From: Gillisia marina
Lineage (GTDB): Bacteria > Bacteroidota > Bacteroidia > Flavobacteriales > Flavobacteriaceae
Direction of reading: 5' to 3'
Assembly: GCF_000258765.1 (NCBI RefSeq)
Contig: NZ_AJLT01000029.1
Location: 1-40,407, forward strand
DNA: 40,407 nucleotides
Part shown: positions 36,150 through 40,407 of the stretch, piece by piece
How the letters are laid out: each line of letters starts with the position of its first letter
Numbering within the stretch: position 1 is the first letter of the stretch
Notes under the pieces: generated by a model
The model's database searches: none
What the model was told of the DNA's origin: nothing
What the model saw: only the letters and a program-made list of their open reading frames with translations
Translations under genes and position numbers: made by a program

Positions 36150-37897
36150 ATGTATAGAAGTCATACTTGTGGAGAATTAAGAGAATCTCATATCAACCAG
36201 GAAGTTACCTTATCCGGATGGGTTCAAAAGACCCGAAATAAAGGTTTATGATCTGGGTAGATCTTAGAGATCGCTACGGGGTGACGCAACTTATTTTTGA
36301 TGAAGAACGCACTTCTTCAGAAATGATGGAAAAAGCTGCACAACTTGGACGTGAATTTGTAATTCAGGTGACCGGAAAGGTGATCGAGCGCGAATCTAAA
36401 AATCCGCAACTTCCTACTGGAGATATTGAAATTTTGGTTTCTGAGTTGGAAATATTGAACGCTTCCTTAACGCCTCCTTTTACTATTGAAAATGAAACCG
36501 ATGGTGGCGAAGAGCTTCGTATGAAATATCGCTATTTGGATATTCGTAGAAATCCAGTGAAAGAGAATTTAATGTTTCGTCATCAAGTGGGAATGAAGGT
36601 GAGAAATTACCTTTCTGAAGAAGGATTTATTGAAGTGGAAACTCCGTATCTTATAAAATCTACTCCGGAAGGAGCTCGTGATTTTGTGGTACCAAGCAGA
36701 ATGAATGAAGGGCAATTTTACGCCTTACCACAATCTCCGCAAACCTTTAAACAATTGTTGATGGTTGGCGGAATGGACAAATACTTCCAGATAGTAAAAT
36801 GTTTTAGGGATGAAGACCTTAGAGCAGACAGACAGCCGGAATTTACACAGATTGACTGCGAAATGGCATTTGTAGAGCAAGAAGATATCCTGAATATTTT
36901 TGAAGGATTAACACGCCATTTACTTAAAGAAATTAAAGGTGTTGAAATAGGTGATTTTCCAAGAATGACCTATGCCGATGCCATGAAAAAATATGGAAAC
37001 GACAAACCGGACATTCGTTTTGGGATGGAGTTTTCAGAATTGAATGATCTTGCGAAAAATAAAGGTTTCAATGTGTTCGATCAGCAAGAACTTATTGTTG
37101 GAATTGCAGTTCCCGGAGCCGCTTCTTATACAAGAAAACGGATCGATAAGCTTATCGAATGGGTGAAACGTCCACAGGTTGGTGCAAACGGAATGGTTTG
37201 GGCAAAATACAATGAAGATGGAAGCCTAAAATCTTCAGTAGATAAATTCTATTCTGAAGAAGATCTAAAAGTTTGGGCAAAAGAAACCGGAGCCAATCCC
37301 GGAGATCTTATTTTAGTAATGTCTGGAGATGCTGATAGTACTAGAACACAGTTAAGCGCATTAAGAATGCATTTAGCTACGGAACTTGGATTGAGAGATC
37401 CTAAAGTGTTTGCTCCATTATGGGTAGTAGATTTTCCTCTTTTAGAGTGGGATGAAGAAACCAAGAGATATCACGCAATGCACCACCCTTTTACTTCTCC
37501 TAAGCCAGAAGATATTCAGCTTTTAGCTACCGATCCAGGGAAAGTAAGAGCAAATGCTTATGATTTGGTGATGAATGGAAATGAAATTGGTGGAGGTTCA
37601 ATTCGTATTCACGACAAAGCAACCCAAGCCATGATGTTCGATTATTTAGGATTTACTCCTGAAGAAGCCAAAGCTCAATTTGGGTTCCTAATGGATGCAT
37701 TTCAATATGGTGCACCACCACATGGAGGAATCGCTTTTGGATTTGACAGGTTGGTTGCAATTTTGGGAGGACATGAGACTATTAGAGATTATATCGCATT
37801 CCCAAAGAACAATTCGGGAAGAGATATTATGATAGATGCTCCTTCAAAATTAGATGACACGCAACTTACAGAGTTGCACTTAAAAGTGACGGAATAA
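36150..37897 (+). CDS. aspS: Aspartyl-tRNA synthetase, interrupted by a one-base frameshift
   Basis: Class II synthetase charging tRNA-Asp, essential. Starting at ATG 36150, the first 33 codons ([19 protein letters not shown] and on to RNKG) are the normal anticodon-binding OB-fold start, then TGA appears at 36249-36251. The rest is open from 36248. Adding one T to the TTT at 36245-36247 restores [16 protein letters not shown] and gives 582 residues, the family length. The catalytic core carries motif 2 [15 protein letters not shown] and motif 3 [15 protein letters not shown], with the ending [12 protein letters not shown]. The break falls in an essential gene, which argues for sequence error over inactivation. 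Confidence 0.95.
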
Positions 37898-38029
37898 CCC
37901 CTAATTTTTGATTTTTTTTGGTTTCTGAAACTGGTTTAAGTAGGGTGCAAAGCACTTATAGGCACAATCGGTTTTAAGTTGATATATTAGTAATACCGTT
38001 TTCACTGTTCAATAATATTAGCATCTTCG

Positions 38030-39820
38030 ATGTTTACACGAGCTAAACCCGGTTTTCAAAAATTCCTGCTTTGGAAGACTAATAATCTTACCCAACATCA
38101 ATTTATTTTAATTCTTAGTGCTCTTATTGGACTTGCCAGTGGATTGGGGGCCGTATTGATTAAAAACCTTACGCACTTTATTCAGGAATTATTAGAAGGA
38201 AAACTAATATCGAATGTACACCATGCATTTTATTTCATTTTCCCATTAATTGGACTTGCGCTAACGTACGCTATCTTAAAATATGGCTTAAAAAAGAAGA
38301 TTGGCCACGGAATACCTTCTACGCTGTATGCTATTTCCAAGAGAAAAGGGCTCATGAAACCTTTCCAGATGTATGCCTCTTTAATTACGGCACCAATAAC
38401 GGTAGGTTTTGGTGGATCTGTAGGACTGGAAGGACCAACTGTTGCAACCGGAGCCTCTTTGGGATCTAATATTGCACGAATATTCCAAATGAATCAGACG
38501 CATCGCACTTTGTTAATTGGTTGTGCTGCGGCTGGAGCTATGTCATCTATCTTTAAAGCTCCAATTGCAGCAATAATTTTTGCGATTGAAGTCTTTAGTT
38601 TAGATCTTACTTTAGTTTCCATGCTGCCATTGCTTATAGCTTCGGTTTCAGCAATACTCACCTCCTATTTCTTCTTTGGATCAGATATCATTTTACCCTT
38701 TCAGCTAAAAGATAAATTCCTTATTTCTGAAGTGCCTTTTTATATAATTCTTGGAATTCTAGCCGCTTTATGTTCAATGTATTTTACAAGCGTCTATTTT
38801 AAAATAAATGAGCTTTTCAAAAAAATAGGCTCCCCAATGAGAAGGCTTTTAATAGGAGGGATTGGCCTTGGAATACTCGTTTTTATGATTCCTCCGCTTT
38901 ATGGGGAAGGCTATAATGTTATAAATAATTTACTGACTGAAAATTATCTTCAAGCCTTAGGCACCAATCTTTTTAATGCATACTTGGACAATATTTGGGT
39001 AGTGATTGCGCTTTTAGCCGGACTAGTGATTTTTAAGATTGTAGCTACCTCTCTTACATTTGGAGCTGGTGGCGTTGGAGGAATATTCGCACCTGTTCTT
39101 TTTATGGGTAGTGCCATGGGACATGGTTTTGCACTAATCGTAAATAATTTAGGGATTCTAAAAAACCCCATTTCGGTGAGTAGTTTTACTTTAGTTGGTA
39201 TGGCTGGCTTAATGGCAGGAGTACTACATGCGCCACTTACAGCTATTTTCTTAATTGCAGAACTTACCGGAGGATATGGACTTTTTGTACCTTTAATGAT
39301 CACTGCAACGATTTCCTATATGATCACCAATCAATTTCAGCCACACTCGGTTTACACTATGGAATTGGCATTGAAAGGTGAGCTTCTAACGCATGACAAA
39401 GATAAAGCTGTGCTTACGTTGATGAATATTAAAAGGCTAATTGAAACTAATTTTATAAAACTCCGGATGGATATGACCTTAGGCGATGTAATCCATAAAG
39501 GAGTTACAAAATCTTCCCGAAATTTGTATCCTGTATTGGATAATAAAAGTCGTTTCGTTGGCATTATATTATTAGATGATATCCGTCCAATTATGTTTGA
39601 TAGGGATTTGTATGATAAAGTGACTGTTCAGGAACTCATGCAACGCGCCCCGGAAATAATTGATATCAGAAAAGACCGAATGCAGGATATAATGAGAAAA
39701 TTTCAGGAAAGTGAAGCATGGAATTTACCGGTGATAGAAAATGATAAATATATTGGCTTTGTATCCAAATCTAAATTACTCACCGCTTATAGACAGAAAT
39801 TAATTGAAGTAACCGTTTAA
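38030..39820 (+). CDS. ClC-family chloride channel/transporter with C-terminal CBS domains
   Basis: A 596-residue membrane protein moving chloride, alone or in exchange for protons. Residues 1-440 form the ClC membrane domain: GHGIP at 92-96 (the usual GSGIP anion motif with histidine in place of serine), GSVGLEGP at 129-136 with gating glutamate E134, and HAPLTAIFLIAELTGGYGLF in a late helix. The cytoplasmic region (about 455-596) has two CBS motifs (LYPVLDNKSRFVGIILLDD, NLPVIENDKYIGFVSKSKL), which often sense nucleotides. In the helix KAPIAAIIFAIEVF, the proton-handling glutamate of exchangers (E203 in E. coli ClC-ec1) aligns with V188. A small membrane gene follows 3 nt later. Confidence 0.93.
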   Translation: MFTRAKPGFQKFLLWKTNNLTQHQFILILSALIGLASGLGAVLIKNLTHFIQELLEGKLISNVHHAFYFIFPLIGLALTYAILKYGLKKKIGHGIPSTLYAISKRKGLMKPFQMYASLITAPITVGFGGSVGLEGPTVATGASLGSNIARIFQMNQTHRTLLIGCAAAGAMSSIFKAPIAAIIFAIEVFSLDLTLVSMLPLLIASVSAILTSYFFFGSDIILPFQLKDKFLISEVPFYIILGILAALCSMYFTSVYFKINELFKKIGSPMRRLLIGGIGLGILVFMIPPLYGEGYNVINNLLTENYLQALGTNLFNAYLDNIWVVIALLAGLVIFKIVATSLTFGAGGVGGIFAPVLFMGSAMGHGFALIVNNLGILKNPISVSSFTLVGMAGLMAGVLHAPLTAIFLIAELTGGYGLFVPLMITATISYMITNQFQPHSVYTMELALKGELLTHDKDKAVLTLMNIKRLIETNFIKLRMDMTLGDVIHKGVTKSSRNLYPVLDNKSRFVGIILLDDIRPIMFDRDLYDKVTVQELMQRAPEIIDIRKDRMQDIMRKFQESEAWNLPVIENDKYIGFVSKSKLLTAYRQKLIEVTV

Positions 39821-39823
39821 ACA

Positions 39824-40063
39824 ATGAAATTAGTTATTAAAATACTGGCGATCTCTATACTTATTGCCATTGGAATTGGGTTTTATTATAGATTAAATGA
39901 TAATATGCTACTAGGGGATAGAATTATTGGAATTGCAGTGCTTGCAAGTGCTTTTGTACTGATGCCCATCTTCTTATACGTTCGGTGGAATGGAAAAAAA
40001 TTAAGCGACTACACCCTTACAAAAGAAAACATGGATAAAATGCGCGACAATCGCAGGGACTGA
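39824..40063 (+). CDS. Small two-helix membrane protein downstream of the ClC gene
   Basis: 79 residues of unknown family. Two hydrophobic segments, about residues 4-21 and 33-53, are joined by RLNDNMLLGDR. The charged tail NGKKLSDYTLTKENMDKMRDNRRD follows. Only 3 nt separate it from the ClC stop, so it is probably co-transcribed. Its link to chloride transport is inference from position alone. Confidence 0.75.
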   Translation: MKLVIKILAISILIAIGIGFYYRLNDNMLLGDRIIGIAVLASAFVLMPIFLYVRWNGKKLSDYTLTKENMDKMRDNRRD

Positions 40064-40128
40064 AGGACTTATAATTAATAATGGTAAAAAATATTCTTAA
40101 TTGAGTAAAAAGGATAAATTATATTATG

Positions 40129-40136
40129 TAAGTTTG
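40129..40136 (+). promoter_or_regulatory. -7 promoter box of the cold-shock gene
   Basis: TAAGTTTG, an exact TAnnTTTG match, ending 27 nt before the ATG at 40164. An in-frame TTG at 40101 lies upstream of it and is therefore not the start. Confidence 0.6.
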
Positions 40137-40163
40137 TTCTTTATTAATTTTTATTTTATTACA

Positions 40164-40361
40164 ATGGAAGGTACAGTTAAATTTTTCAATGAGTCTAAAG
40201 GTTACGGATTCATCACTAACGATGACACAGGAAGAGATATCTTTGTTCACGTTACAGGTCTTAATGGAGAGTCTTTAAATGAAGGCGACAAAGTTGAGTA
40301 CGTTGAAGAAGAAGGAAGAAAAGGACTAACGGCTGCTCAAGTTCGTTTGATCCACGATTAA
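40164..40361 (+). CDS. Cold-shock (CspA-like) RNA-binding protein
   Basis: A single CSD-fold OB domain that melts RNA structure, acting on transcription and translation. From ATG 40164 it has 65 residues, the family norm, starting MEGTVKFFNESKGYGFITN. The RNP1 motif KGYGFITN and RNP2 motif DIFVHV are both present. The C-terminal VEYVEEEGRKGLTAAQVRLI is typical. The longer reading frame from 40101 adds 21 hydrophobic residues before the promoter and is rejected. The final bases to 40407 are an AT-rich downstream region with no recognisable feature. Confidence 0.95.
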   Translation: MEGTVKFFNESKGYGFITNDDTGRDIFVHVTGLNGESLNEGDKVEYVEEEGRKGLTAAQVRLIHD

Positions 40362-40407
40362 TATATTTTTATATTTAATTCGCGACTTAAAAACCCGTCT
40401 AAATTAA

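Noticed and set aside
36245..36251. Programmed ribosomal frameshift in aspS
   Set aside because: There is no slippery heptamer or stimulating structure, and only three T's. No such control is known for this gene.
36248..37897. An aspS gene starting at ATG 36248
   Set aside because: The true start with a promoter lies at 36150, and the first 33 codons encode the normal family N terminus.
37940..37960. GTGC-AAA-GCAC hairpin upstream of the ClC gene as a regulatory element
   Set aside because: Four base pairs with a three-base loop is expected by chance. No other signal is visible in 37898-38029.
1..40407. CRISPR arrays, phage genes, IS elements, restriction or toxin-antitoxin systems
   Set aside because: No evenly spaced direct repeats, transposase, integrase, nuclease-methylase pair or toxin-like small gene pairs were seen on either strand.

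Overview
The window is about 40.4 kb of AT-rich chromosome from a member of the Bacteroidota, most likely a marine-type Flavobacteriaceae (the Gramella/Gillisia/Zunongwangia neighbourhood; genus not resolvable by eye). The evidence is the set of proteins (DUF5686 carboxypeptidase-regulatory-like protein, ExbB/ExbD cluster with two ExbDs, type I asparaginase, PorT-like barrel), the near absence of Shine-Dalgarno sequences, and the Bacteroidota -7 promoter box TAnnTTTG upstream of at least 13 genes. It is housekeeping and accessory-core sequence. I see no phage, IS element, CRISPR, defence island or secretion cluster, and no convincing undescribed multi-gene system.

Layout. 1-5 kb: pckA (minus, cut by the left edge), a DUF423 membrane protein, a saccharopine dehydrogenase-family gene with its own Lrp/AsnC regulator, a palindrome-rich intergenic segment with a 26-bp perfect terminator, and a membrane zinc peptidase. 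5-16.3 kb (plus): pyrH-frr, a DUF5686 outer-membrane protein, an MMPL/RND exporter, asnS, an RluA-type pseudouridine synthase, rpoN and an integral membrane protein. 16.3-22.7 kb (minus): a PorT-like barrel, the exbB-4TM-exbD-exbD cluster, tRNA-Ser(GGA), asparaginase I, a PlsC-like acyltransferase and a TatD nuclease. 22.7-29.2 kb: a retropepsin-like protease, a 37-residue membrane peptide with its own promoter and terminator, the 2-oxoglutarate dehydrogenase genes sucA and sucB, a small barrel protein and a polyprenyl diphosphate synthase. 29.3-36.1 kb: a tetR-tolC-MFP-RND efflux operon with a palindromic operator on its promoter. 36.1 kb to the end: aspS, a ClC-CBS chloride transporter, a small membrane protein and a cold-shock protein.

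The most important result is about sequence integrity. Five conserved genes (saccharopine dehydrogenase, DUF5686, the membrane protein after rpoN, sucA, aspS) are each broken by exactly one nucleotide, always in or beside a mononucleotide run. Each becomes a full-length, family-typical protein when one base is added or removed. Because aspS is essential and sucA is central, sequencing or assembly error is the simplest explanation, and these should not be annotated as pseudogenes without read-level checking.

Functionally, pckA, sucAB, the saccharopine dehydrogenase/Lrp pair and asparaginase point to growth on amino acids and TCA-linked carbon. The ExbB/D proteins energise outer-membrane uptake. 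The TetR-controlled RND pump exports toxic compounds. pyrH-frr, asnS, aspS, rpoN and csp are information-processing genes.
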